Below are positions 7,728 to 13,803 of a DNA stretch of 17,494 nt, piece by piece. The number at the start of each line of letters is the position of its first letter. Position 1 is the first letter of the stretch. The stretch lies in assembly GCA_016934695.1 (NCBI GenBank), contig JAFGSH010000170.1, positions 1 to 17,494 of the forward strand, written 5' to 3'. The notes under the pieces were generated by a model, which saw only the letters and a list, made by a program, of their open reading frames with translations, was not told where the DNA came from and searched no databases. Made by a program: the position numbers and the translations under genes. The DNA comes from Deltaproteobacteria bacterium. Its GTDB lineage: Bacteria > Desulfobacterota > Syntrophia > Syntrophales > UBA2210.

Positions 7728-9060
7728 GCAGAGACGGGTGCTGATTATCGATGATGAGGATTCCATACGTGACGGGTGCCGTCAGGTACTCTCGCGGATG
7801 GGGTGCTCGGTCGATGATGAGCGTGATGCCCGCCGCGGTCTTGAGATGGCGCTGGGGGACGCCTATGACCTGATACTCCTCGATGTGAAGATGCCGAAGA
7901 TCAGCGGTCTGGATATCCTGAAGAGACTCAAGGTGGAATCCGACGTATCGGCGCATGTCGTCATCATCACCGGATACGGAACCATCGAGATGGCCGTCGA
8001 GGCCATGCGGCACGGAGCGTTCGATTTTCTGGCGAAGCCCTTCGCCGCGGCCGAGCTGAGGAAGGCTGCCGCCGGCGCCCTGAGGGCTCGTGATAGGGAG
8101 AGGCCCGAAGACGATATCCCCGAACTCATCGGCGACAGCGACTGCATACGGAGATTGAAAGACACCATCAGGAGGGTGGCGTATACCGACAGCACGATCC
8201 TGATCACCGGAGAGAGCGGAACGGGAAAAGAACTGGTCGCCCGGGCGATACAGAAACTCAGTGCCAGGAGGGATCGACCGTTCGTTCCCGTCGATTGTTC
8301 TTCCCTCGTGGAAAACCTGATGGAGAGCGAACTCTTCGGCCATATGAAAGGGGCGTTCAGCGGCGCGACGCAGTCGCGTGAGGGGCGTTTCCAGATGGCG
8401 GACGGGGGGACGCTCTTTCTGGACGAGATATCCAATCTCTCTCTCGACACCCAGGCCAAACTGCTGCGGGTCATTCAGGAAGGGGAGGTCCCGCGGGTCG
8501 GCAGCTCGAAGGCCGACAGCGTCGATGTGCGACTCATAGCGGCGACCAATAGGGATCTGAGGGAGCGGTTGGCCTCCGGTGACTTCCGGGAGGATCTCTT
8601 CTACCGGATATCGGTGGTCCCCATAGAAGTGAAACCGCTCAGAGAACACCCCTCCGATATCCTCCCGATCGCACGGCACTACCTGGACCTGTACACGAAG
8701 AGGCACAAGGGCACGGGACGGAGGTTTTCGAAGGAGGCGCAGCAGTCGCTGATATCGTACACCTGGCCCGGCAATGTCAGGGAGTTGAAGAACACCATGG
8801 AACGGCTGTCGGTGCTCTGCGACAGTGAAACGATCGGTCTGTCCGATATTCTCTACTACGGACAGGAGACAGGCGCGAAGGCCCCCGCGGTGGATTCCCG
8901 CACCGGACGGATGACCCTCGTGGATGTCGAGAAGGAACATATCACACGAGCCCTTCGCCACTTTGATTTCCGGATAGCCAAAACCGCGGACTTCCTCGGC
9001 ATCGACCGAAAGACCCTGCGGACGAAGATCAAAAACTACGGGATCGACACGGAGGGATAG
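7720..9060 (+). CDS. Sigma-54-dependent response regulator, NtrC family (receiver, AAA+, Fis-type HTH)
   Basis: 446 residues in three modules. The receiver (about 1-120) has IIDDED, phospho-acceptor Asp55 in LLDVKMP, TGYG and the KP pair. The AAA+ sigma-54 activator domain (about 136-370) has Walker A GESGTGKE at 164-171, ESELFGH, Walker B GGTLFLDEI and FREDLFYRI. The Fis-like helix-turn-helix lies at about 405-442. The sigma-54 contact loop reads GAFSGA (211-216) instead of GAFTGA, a conservative Thr-to-Ser change. The TTG start at 7720 is supported by AGGGAGG about 7 bases upstream and by the normal onset of the receiver domain; the next in-frame ATG would destroy it. It is translationally coupled to the kinase. 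The sigma-54 promoter at 9233-9248 downstream is its likely target. Confidence 0.95.
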   Translation: MDKQRRVLIIDDEDSIRDGCRQVLSRMGCSVDDERDARRGLEMALGDAYDLILLDVKMPKISGLDILKRLKVESDVSAHVVIITGYGTIEMAVEAMRHGAFDFLAKPFAAAELRKAAAGALRARDRERPEDDIPELIGDSDCIRRLKDTIRRVAYTDSTILITGESGTGKELVARAIQKLSARRDRPFVPVDCSSLVENLMESELFGHMKGAFSGATQSREGRFQMADGGTLFLDEISNLSLDTQAKLLRVIQEGEVPRVGSSKADSVDVRLIAATNRDLRERLASGDFREDLFYRISVVPIEVKPLREHPSDILPIARHYLDLYTKRHKGTGRRFSKEAQQSLISYTWPGNVRELKNTMERLSVLCDSETIGLSDILYYGQETGAKAPAVDSRTGRMTLVDVEKEHITRALRHFDFRIAKTADFLGIDRKTLRTKIKNYGIDTEG

Positions 9061-9131
9061 GGAAGTCGTCGCCTCCCGGTTATCCCTCACGCTCCCTCCA
9101 TCGCCACCATCGACGGTGTCCGCATCCGAAC

Positions 9132-9167
9132 GGGGCCATTTTCCCCCTCCATGGGGTGATATGCCCC
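9132..9167. promoter_or_regulatory. Candidate enhancer: two GGGG-N7-CCCC dyads 21 bp apart
   Basis: The dyads are 9132-9146 and 9153-9167. Both read GGGG, seven bases, CCCC, and they share central bases (GGGGnnATnTnCCCC). Centre-to-centre distance is 21 bp, two helical turns, so both sit on the same DNA face. They lie about 65-100 bp upstream of the sigma-54 -24 element, the usual distance for NtrC-type activator sites. The gene immediately upstream encodes such an activator. Assignment as its binding site is inference. Confidence 0.45.
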
Positions 9168-9232
9168 TCAGGGAGGAGCCCCTTGGCGATAACAATGCCA
9201 TTCTTTTTAAGTATTACAATGGTTTGCCTTTG

Positions 9233-9248
9233 TGGCATCAGACTTGCA
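9233..9248 (+). promoter_or_regulatory. Sigma-54 (RpoN) promoter, -24/-12 type
   Basis: The bases TGGCATCAGACTTGCA match the consensus TGGCACRNNNNTTGCW at all invariant positions: GG at 9234-9235 and GC at 9246-9247, separated by exactly 10 bases. Transcription should begin near 9258-9260, giving a leader of about 28 bases with a strong ribosome site (AGGAGGTGA) before ATG 9287. Confidence 0.8.
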
Positions 9249-9286
9249 CCTCTATGGGGTAACATCAACAGAGGAGGTGACAGATC

Positions 9287-9673
9287 ATGGCTGAGAAGAA
9301 AAAGATACTTCTGATCGATGATGACAAGGATTTTCTAATGGCGACCAAGCTGATACTTGAAAAGAACGGGTATGAGGTGCTCCTGGCGGAGAATGGGAGG
9401 AGCGGTGTTGATATGATACGATCAAACCCTCCCGACCTGGCGATCGTCGATATGATGATGGAAACGTGGGGGGAGGGATTTGACGTGATATCCGAGGTCC
9501 GCTCCATGGAAAGGGGAGAGGACCTGCCGCTGATTATTCTGAGCGGGGTTGATCTCCAGGGACCGTATCAGTCCTTCGAGCCTTCCGATGAATTTCCGAA
9601 GGTGGATCTGATATTGCACAAACCCGTCAAGGCCGGGGATCTCATACAACACATAACAAGTCTGTTAGGATAA
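9287..9673 (+). CDS. Stand-alone receiver domain (response regulator) protein
   Basis: 128 residues forming only a CheY-like receiver. The acidic pair is in LLIDDDKDF, the phospho-acceptor is Asp55 in AIVDMMMET, the hydroxyl residue is in IILSGVD and the conserved lysine is in LHKPV. No output domain follows, so it probably works by protein-protein interaction or phosphotransfer. The segment after the hydroxyl residue (GPYQSFEPSDEFPKVD) is longer than in CheY. The start has an excellent ribosome site and lies directly behind the sigma-54 promoter. It is followed 6 bases later by the receiver-kinase gene, a likely partner. Confidence 0.92.
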   Translation: MAEKKKILLIDDDKDFLMATKLILEKNGYEVLLAENGRSGVDMIRSNPPDLAIVDMMMETWGEGFDVISEVRSMERGEDLPLIILSGVDLQGPYQSFEPSDEFPKVDLILHKPVKAGDLIQHITSLLG

Positions 9674-9679
9674 ACGCCG

Positions 9680-10780
9680 ATGTCGTACGAAACCCACGAA
9701 GGCCTTGTCCTCATCATTGACGATGAGGAGACCATACGGGACGGGTGCAGGCAGGTTCTTGAAAAATCCGGCTACCGTGTCATTACCACGGAAGACGGAC
9801 CGAAGGGAATCAGGATTGCAAGGGAAAAGCATCCCGGTCTGGTCTTCGTGGATCTGAATCTGCCTGGTATGCCGGGCCTGGAGGTGATCGACATCCTGTT
9901 GGCCGATATCCCCCATATCGTGCTGGTCGTCATCACCGGGTATGCGTCCATCGTATCCGCGGTGGAATCCATGAAACGGGGGGCATACGACTATCTTCCC
10001 AAACCCTTTACCCCCGATCAGCTCAGGGCCGTGACAAAGCGGGGGCTGGATCACCACAGACTTGTCATCGAGGCGGAGAACCTGCGGGCTGCGCAGGAGA
10101 AGATGACGAAGGACTTCATTACCTTTGTCAGCCATGAGATGCGCTCCCCCCTTGTCGCCGTCCAGCAGTCCATCGAATCCCTCAAGATAGTGGCGGGCGA
10201 TTGCCTGAGCGATGAGGCGAAAGCGATCATAGAACGGTGTGAGAAACGGATCCGGAATCTGGAGGATCTGGTGGAACACTGGCTCAATATACGCCAGATA
10301 GAAGAGGGGACCCTGATACGGGAAAAAGGGCTCCTGGATCTTACCGGTGTTCTCCTGCGAAGTATCGAGGATATGGCCCCGCTGTGTGAGAAACGGTCAA
10401 TTACACTGGAGAGCGACATCCCGGAAGATCTGCCCATGATAACCGGCGACACGGAGAGTCTTGTCAGGGTCTTTGTGAATATCATCGGTAACGCGACGAA
10501 GTATACCCCCGCCGGAGGCCGGATATCGGTACGTGCCGGGTATGACGATCACTATGTGGACGTAACCATATCGGACACGGGAAGAGGGATACCCAAGGAC
10601 AAGATCCCCTTTATCTTCGAGCCGTTTTATCGGGTGAAGGAAAAGGGGGAACAACTGGAAGGCTCCGGGCTGGGTCTTACCTTCTGCAAAAGGATCATGG
10701 ACGCCCACAGCGGGAAGATAGACGTCTCGTCCAAGGAGGGGATGGGCACGACCTTTACCCTGAAGTTTCCGCGGCAATAG
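9680..10780 (+). CDS. Receiver-histidine kinase hybrid (REC-HisKA-HATPase), cytoplasmic
   Basis: 366 residues with no membrane segment. An N-terminal receiver (about 8-125) carries IIDDEET, phospho-acceptor Asp58 in FVDLNLPG, ITGYAS and PKPF. Then comes HisKA with His152 in VSHEMRSPL, and the ATPase domain with IIGNATKYTP (N box), DTGRGI (G1), FEPFYRV and GSGLGL (G2). The receiver sits before the kinase, so input is presumably phosphorylation from another kinase such as the Cache-domain kinase upstream, with output to an unlinked regulator or the neighbouring stand-alone receiver. The receiver resembles that of the NtrC-type regulator at 7720 (shared IRDGCRQVL segment), which suggests duplication. 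ATG 9680 has a weak ribosome site (AGGATAA). Confidence 0.92.
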   Translation: MSYETHEGLVLIIDDEETIRDGCRQVLEKSGYRVITTEDGPKGIRIAREKHPGLVFVDLNLPGMPGLEVIDILLADIPHIVLVVITGYASIVSAVESMKRGAYDYLPKPFTPDQLRAVTKRGLDHHRLVIEAENLRAAQEKMTKDFITFVSHEMRSPLVAVQQSIESLKIVAGDCLSDEAKAIIERCEKRIRNLEDLVEHWLNIRQIEEGTLIREKGLLDLTGVLLRSIEDMAPLCEKRSITLESDIPEDLPMITGDTESLVRVFVNIIGNATKYTPAGGRISVRAGYDDHYVDVTISDTGRGIPKDKIPFIFEPFYRVKEKGEQLEGSGLGLTFCKRIMDAHSGKIDVSSKEGMGTTFTLKFPRQ

Positions 10781-10797
10781 CCTCTCTGCTTGAGAGG
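10781..10797 (+). terminator. Small hairpin after the receiver-kinase gene
   Basis: CCTCTC (10781-10786) pairs with GAGAGG (10792-10797) over a 5-base loop, starting on the base after the stop codon. It is followed by a mixed AT stretch with TTTT rather than a clean T-run. It may be a partial terminator or attenuator between the kinase and the small gene at 10848. Confidence 0.35.
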
Positions 10798-10847
10798 ATA
10801 GTGATTTTCTGCTTCGGACAAAACGATGCATCCACGGGACACGGGTT

Positions 10848-11108
10848 ATGAAGTGCTACGATGAAGGATACTACGAACGCCACGAGGACGATACGCCTGA
10901 CAGGTGCTTTCTCTGCGGGCAATTGTCCGAACTGCTGTCTGTAGTCCGGCATATCGAGAGCATGAAGATGGTTCATCTCTGTCCCGACTGCATGACGGAC
11001 AGGATGTCCGAATATCTCCTCGACAATACGCGGGCATGGAAGGGGAAGGTGGGGAAAGAGGAGATAGAGGATGCCCTGAGGATCTTTCAGGCGGTACAGG
11101 GGAAGTAA
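10848..11108 (+). CDS. Small protein with two CxxC motifs (zinc-ribbon-like), function unknown
   Basis: 86 residues. Two CxxC pairs, CFLC at 20-23 and CPDC at 45-48, are 21 residues apart, the arrangement of a treble-clef or zinc-ribbon site. A further Cys is at position 3. The C-terminal half is charged and helical (MSEYLLDNTRAWKGKVGKEEIEDALRIF reads as amphipathic helix). I do not recognise a named family. It follows the receiver-kinase by 67 bases, so it may belong to the sigma-54 transcript. No good ribosome site precedes ATG 10848, but no other start fits the frame. Confidence 0.7.
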   Translation: MKCYDEGYYERHEDDTPDRCFLCGQLSELLSVVRHIESMKMVHLCPDCMTDRMSEYLLDNTRAWKGKVGKEEIEDALRIFQAVQGK

Positions 11109-11139
11109 CGGATGGTGCCGCTACTCCCCCTCATGTTTC

Positions 11140-11283
11140 TTAGGCGAATGCCGCGGAGACCGCGATCAGGATTCCTGCGGTAAAGACGACCATTCCCAGA
11201 CCCGCTCCTCCCGCCGTGGCCAGGATGGGGCTCAGTCCAAACAACAGAAACCCGAATGCGCATCTTCCTTCTCTTCCGTCCAT
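11140..11283 (-). CDS. Small 47-residue hydrophobic (membrane) protein, unrecognised
   Basis: This short gene is read by hand on the minus strand: ATG at 11283-11281 to TAA at 11142-11140. The protein begins MDGREGRCAFGFLLFGLSPI and is almost entirely hydrophobic after residue 7, with a Gly/Ala-rich central stretch (ATAGGAGLG) and a second hydrophobic run to the end. One or two membrane passes are likely. A near-perfect ribosome site, AAGGAGG, overlaps the stop codon of the upstream OB-fold gene, and the gap between genes is only 11 bases, so translational coupling is likely. It is the last gene of the formate transporter cluster. No known family is recognised. Confidence 0.65.
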   Translation of the reverse strand: MDGREGRCAFGFLLFGLSPILATAGGAGLGMVVFTAGILIAVSAAFA

Positions 11284-11294
11284 GAGTATCCTCC

Positions 11295-11765
11295 TTAATC
11301 TTCAATCCTTTTGACGCTGACGGCCGATATGACGAGTCGCGCCTTGATCAGCGGATACTTCATCACGATCCCGATCGCCTCCACCCTGTCTCCCGCAGCA
11401 ACCTTGTTTGCCGGGGCGGTGAACATGATGACCCGCATCTGTCCCGTTGCGTCCTTGATGTGAAAGTGAGGCCTGTTGAGCCACCTGAAGCTGATCTTCC
11501 GGACCTCACCCGATATCCGCACCACCTCTCCGATCATCGTCGGGTCTATCTTCCCTATCTTGCAGGCACGAGCCCGAGGTTCGAACTGCTCGTGTGCCTG
11601 CGCAAAGCTCCTGCGGCTCATCCATGCCAGGACCATGGGGATGACCAAGAGCAGGATGAGGCCGGGGATGGCATACAGCAGAAAGTGCGAATCGCCCGTC
11701 GAACTGTAGTGGAGGGCGACCGCCGCCGCACATATGATGAACGTCACCCAGGCCAGTGCCGACAT
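11295..11765 (-). CDS. Membrane-anchored OB-fold-like protein
   Basis: 156 residues. Two hydrophobic helices at about 3-19 and 28-49 form a hairpin anchor, followed by a basic stretch (WMSRRS). A soluble domain of about 85 residues follows, with the pattern of an OB-fold: GEVVRISGEVRKI, then a strand FHIKDATGQMRVIMF, then VAAGDRVEAIGIVMKY and a final strand. This resembles the tRNA_anti/NfeD-like small beta-barrels. Its function is unknown. ATG 11765 has GAGGAGATT just upstream and lies 9 bases after the FNT stop, so it is co-transcribed with the transporter. Confidence 0.75.
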   Translation of the reverse strand: MSALAWVTFIICAAAVALHYSSTGDSHFLLYAIPGLILLLVIPMVLAWMSRRSFAQAHEQFEPRARACKIGKIDPTMIGEVVRISGEVRKISFRWLNRPHFHIKDATGQMRVIMFTAPANKVAAGDRVEAIGIVMKYPLIKARLVISAVSVKRIED

Positions 11766-11774
11766 GAATCTCCT

Positions 11775-12647
11775 CTACTCGGCGGGCAGGTCTTTTCTGA
11801 ACATCAGGAAGTACGTAACTCCGATGAAGAGAAAACCGCCGACGATATTCCCTATCGAGACGGGGATGAGATTCCAGAGCCATACGTCGGACCAGGAAAG
11901 CCCTCCGTTGGCGAGAAGGAGCCCGCCTTTCTGCGTAATAACGGCCGGATACCAGTCACACAGGAACTTCCCTGCGGGGAGAAAGTACATATTGGCCACG
12001 CAGTGCTCGAAACCGGACGAGACGAAGGCCATGATCGGGAACCAGATGCCGAAGAACTTTCCGATCACGTCGTCCGCCGTAATGGCGAGAAGGATGGCGA
12101 TGTTGACCAGGAAGTTACACCCGATGGCCTTTGCGAAGCACGACCAGAGACCCGCAGTCCCGACGACCTTGTATTCGAGGATCTTTCCCGTCGCGATGCC
12201 GACCGCGGTCATGCCGAAGGCGTTGACCGCCATGGTGCCGTCCGCCTGTCCGCTTACGAAGGGGCCGACGGCCATAAGGTACGCATAGGCCAGCGAGCCG
12301 ACGAGGTTTCCGATATACACCCACACCCAGTTCCTCATCACGGCGCCCCAGGTGACCTTTTTCATCATTGCGGCCATGGGGACAATCATGCAGTCGCCGG
12401 TGAAGAGTTCCATACCGGTCAGAACAATGGCGATGAGGCCGACGGGGAAGACAGCGCCGCCGACGAGCTTGGCGATTCCCGGTGTTGCGACACCCGTGAT
12501 GCATACGGTGCACAGCGCTCCTCCGATGGCGATGTACGCACCCGCCATGAATCCTCGGAGCAGCAGGTTAAAGATTGAAAGTTTCGCCTTGCCGACTCCC
12601 GCAGCGCCGACAAGGGCGACCATTTTTGCCGGGGGGTTAAAAGCCAT
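11775..12647 (-). CDS. Formate/nitrite transporter family protein (FNT, FocA/FdhC-like)
   Basis: 290 residues, the usual FNT length, with six membrane segments expected for the pentameric channel. Family marks include GGALCT near the start, ELFTGDCM in the broken helix 2 region, the NFLVNIAI segment of the fifth-helix half-repeat, and GFEHCVANMYFLPAG with the conserved central His (His215). It probably moves formate (or nitrite/bicarbonate/hydrosulfide, which other members carry) across the inner membrane. Formate is favoured by the adjoining formate-dehydrogenase-like remnant. The ribosome site GGAGGAGG lies ahead of ATG 12647. The 125-base upstream gap is AT-rich near the start and may hold a promoter of its own, but no clear -35/-10 pair is visible. 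Confidence 0.93.
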   Translation of the reverse strand: MAFNPPAKMVALVGAAGVGKAKLSIFNLLLRGFMAGAYIAIGGALCTVCITGVATPGIAKLVGGAVFPVGLIAIVLTGMELFTGDCMIVPMAAMMKKVTWGAVMRNWVWVYIGNLVGSLAYAYLMAVGPFVSGQADGTMAVNAFGMTAVGIATGKILEYKVVGTAGLWSCFAKAIGCNFLVNIAILLAITADDVIGKFFGIWFPIMAFVSSGFEHCVANMYFLPAGKFLCDWYPAVITQKGGLLLANGGLSWSDVWLWNLIPVSIGNIVGGFLFIGVTYFLMFRKDLPAE

Positions 12648-12772
12648 GAATTAATACCTCCTCCATTTATAAAATTTTGATATACCGGGCCCGCCCCCTG
12701 CGGCCCCTCTTTTCAGTTTCAGCAATAAAGTGGGTTGTATCAAGGGCGCGTGTGTAGAAACAAGGTAGTTCC

Positions 12773-13015
12773 TTAACTGGCGAAGGCCTCCTTGATCTCC
12801 TTCTTCCAGATACAGAGGAGCTTTCCGCCGTGGGTCTGGCACTGGACCAGTTCCCACTCGCTCTCCCCCTCCTTGTCGAGGATTCCCTTAAACTGGTCCT
12901 GACCGCCCGGTATACCGTCAACGATACAGTTTCCTGTATCGTTGCAGGAGATGGACTCGGGCGGGATGACAGCATCCAGATCGACGATACTCGTCTTGTA
13001 CTTCCATCGTGGCAT
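12773..13015 (-). CDS. Small DUF4177-like protein
   Basis: 80 residues starting MPRWKYK. The ATG at 13021 is in frame but only about 1 base from the GGAGGT ribosome site, whereas the ATG at 13015 is spaced about 7 bases, so 13015 is the better start. The pattern of an N-terminal WKYKT strand, a central loop and helix (QFKGILDKEGESEWELVQC), then GGKLLCIWKKE resembles the DUF4177 family of small alpha/beta proteins. It has Cys residues at about 25, 31, 60 and 69 (CNDTGNC, QCQTHGGKLLC). It lies 23 bases downstream of the formate-dehydrogenase-like remnant. Function unknown. Confidence 0.7.
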   Translation of the reverse strand: MPRWKYKTSIVDLDAVIPPESISCNDTGNCIVDGIPGGQDQFKGILDKEGESEWELVQCQTHGGKLLCIWKKEIKEAFAS

Positions 13016-13038
13016 GATCATACCTCCTTATACCTTGG

Positions 13039-13332
13039 TTAGTGTAAACATTGTGCAGCTTCGACCTTCACCGCGCAGACCTCGTATTCGGGGATCTTCC
13101 CGACCGGGTCAAGCACGGGATCCGTCAGAAGATCCACGGCCGTCTTGCTGAAACGGGTGGGTATCCCTCTCTTGGCCTCAGGGACAACCGATTCCCTTTC
13201 CAGCATGCTTTTTATGTTCGCCCCAGTCAGTACATCCTGGAGATTTTCTGCTACGGTGCCGACACCGGCTTGGCGAGGATTTGATCGGACCCATTCGTCG
13301 TGCCGCGTCTCTTCCCAAGCCGGGAGCACCAT
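13039..13332 (-). pseudogene. Remnant resembling the C-terminus of formate dehydrogenase alpha subunit
   Basis: The frame encodes 97 residues. The last part, LLTDPVLDPVGKIPEYEVCA followed by VKVE, resembles the extreme C-terminal tail of molybdopterin formate dehydrogenase alpha chains (pattern LLTnpaLDPisKIPEyKVCAVrvE, from memory). The first about 45 residues are not recognised. A full alpha chain has 700-1000 residues, and nothing like the catalytic or iron-sulfur domains is present upstream. An in-frame TAA lies two codons before the ATG and no ribosome site is seen. Another frame just upstream stays open (13420 to about 13190) and reads like protein (GTLIFLEKNGKIMYG), suggesting an additional frameshift. 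Adjacency to a formate transporter supports the assignment. It could instead be an intact small protein of unknown role. Confidence 0.4.
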
Positions 13333-13644
13333 ACATTATTTTCCCGTTCTTTTCAAGGAATATGAGTGTTCCGGTGCACTTTTGGACGGGGCGGAGATAC
13401 TTCAGATTTGATGAGAGAAATCAAAGGAATATGACGGCTAGATCTTTTGAGAAGACCGATTGATCCGTACAGAGATACGACTGTCCCCGGGCCCGATGGA
13501 GAAGCCCGCAGGAGCGAAGGTATCCCCGCGTCAACGTGACCGGAGGCGCTGAGATCACATGTGCCGTGTCGTGTCGTGTCGTGTTTCTTCTTCCCTGTCC
13601 ATGCCCCGTCTCCTTCTCTTGCGGACGATCAGGAGAGAAATAGC
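13333..13644. other. Gene-free stretch with possible coding debris
   Basis: No intact gene is supported here. On the minus strand one frame is open from 13420 into the neighbouring remnant but has a stop at 13423-13421. The remainder, about 13440-13640, has no convincing frame or recognisable RNA. It contains the CGTGT tandem repeat at 13565-13584. The region separates the minus-strand formate cluster from the plus-strand rpsF operon, which are divergent, and may hold the promoter of the former. Confidence 0.5.
13565..13584. repeat. Short tandem repeat, CGTGT x 4
   Basis: Four perfect back-to-back copies of CGTGT occupy 13565-13584. The repeat is noncoding and lies about 60 bases upstream of the rpsF promoter. 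Such short repeats can vary in copy number by slippage, but four copies may also be chance. Confidence 0.7.
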
Positions 13645-13671
13645 TTGATTTCTGTGGAGGTATAGTATAAT
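13645..13671 (+). promoter_or_regulatory. Sigma-70-type promoter of the rpsF operon
   Basis: A perfect TATAAT at 13666-13671 is preceded by TTGATT at 13645-13650 with a 15-base spacer, slightly short. The sequence between includes TATAG immediately before the -10. Transcription would start near 13678, leaving a leader of about 125 bases before rpsF. Confidence 0.6.
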
Positions 13672-13744
13672 GAAGACAAGATTTTTAACGGTATCCATCC
13701 CGGAAGTTGCGTCCTTCAAAGAAGGGAGGGAGACCGAATATTAA
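13670..13744 (+). other. Possible 24-codon leader ORF or chance frame
   Basis: ATG at 13670, overlapping the TATAAT box, opens a frame of 24 codons ending in TAA at 13742-13744, with GGAGG 9 bases upstream of the ATG. If the -10 box is used as such, this ATG is not in the transcript, so both readings cannot hold for the same RNA. The encoded peptide (MKTRFLTVSIPEVASFKEGR...) is not recognised. Confidence 0.2.
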
Positions 13745-13757
13745 CGAAGGACTCCTT

Positions 13758-13796
13758 GCCCGGGTTCGGTATCCGGGCTACAGAGCCGTGAGGAGG
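13758..13796 (+). promoter_or_regulatory. Structured rpsF leader, candidate S6:S18 autoregulatory site
   Basis: GCCCGG (13758-13763) pairs with CCGGGC (13773-13778). An alternative hairpin GGCT (13776-13779) with AGCC (13784-13787) uses the same bases, so the two exclude each other. The second is followed by CCGTGAGGAGG, placing the ribosome site (13791-13796) beside the structure. Many bacteria control rpsF-rpsR by S6:S18 binding to a leader hairpin with an exposed CCG that mimics the 16S rRNA site. Assignment here is by position and general form only. Confidence 0.4.
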
Positions 13797-13803
13797 ATGC
13801 GTG

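Noticed and set aside
11104..11125. Imperfect 8-bp stem between the convergent 86-residue and 47-residue genes as terminator
   Set aside because: It contains an A/C mismatch, begins inside the coding region and has no T-run; too weak to call.
11087..11305. 72-codon minus-strand frame overlapping the 47-residue gene
   Set aside because: It is Arg/Gly-rich, has no ribosome site and runs into the opposite gene; the 47-residue frame has a far better start and hydrophobic pattern.
11460..12578. 372-codon plus-strand frame across the FNT and OB-fold genes
   Set aside because: The minus-strand genes have clear family motifs and ribosome sites; this frame is an Asp/Arg/His-rich shadow.
12648..12772. 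Promoter or sigma-54 site ahead of the FNT gene
   Set aside because: The gap is AT-rich with TATAAA-like bases, but no -35 at proper spacing and no GG-N10-GC element was found on the minus strand.
13440..13640. Riboswitch or small RNA in the rpsF upstream gap
   Set aside because: Only short 5-bp stems are visible and no conserved riboswitch core was recognised.
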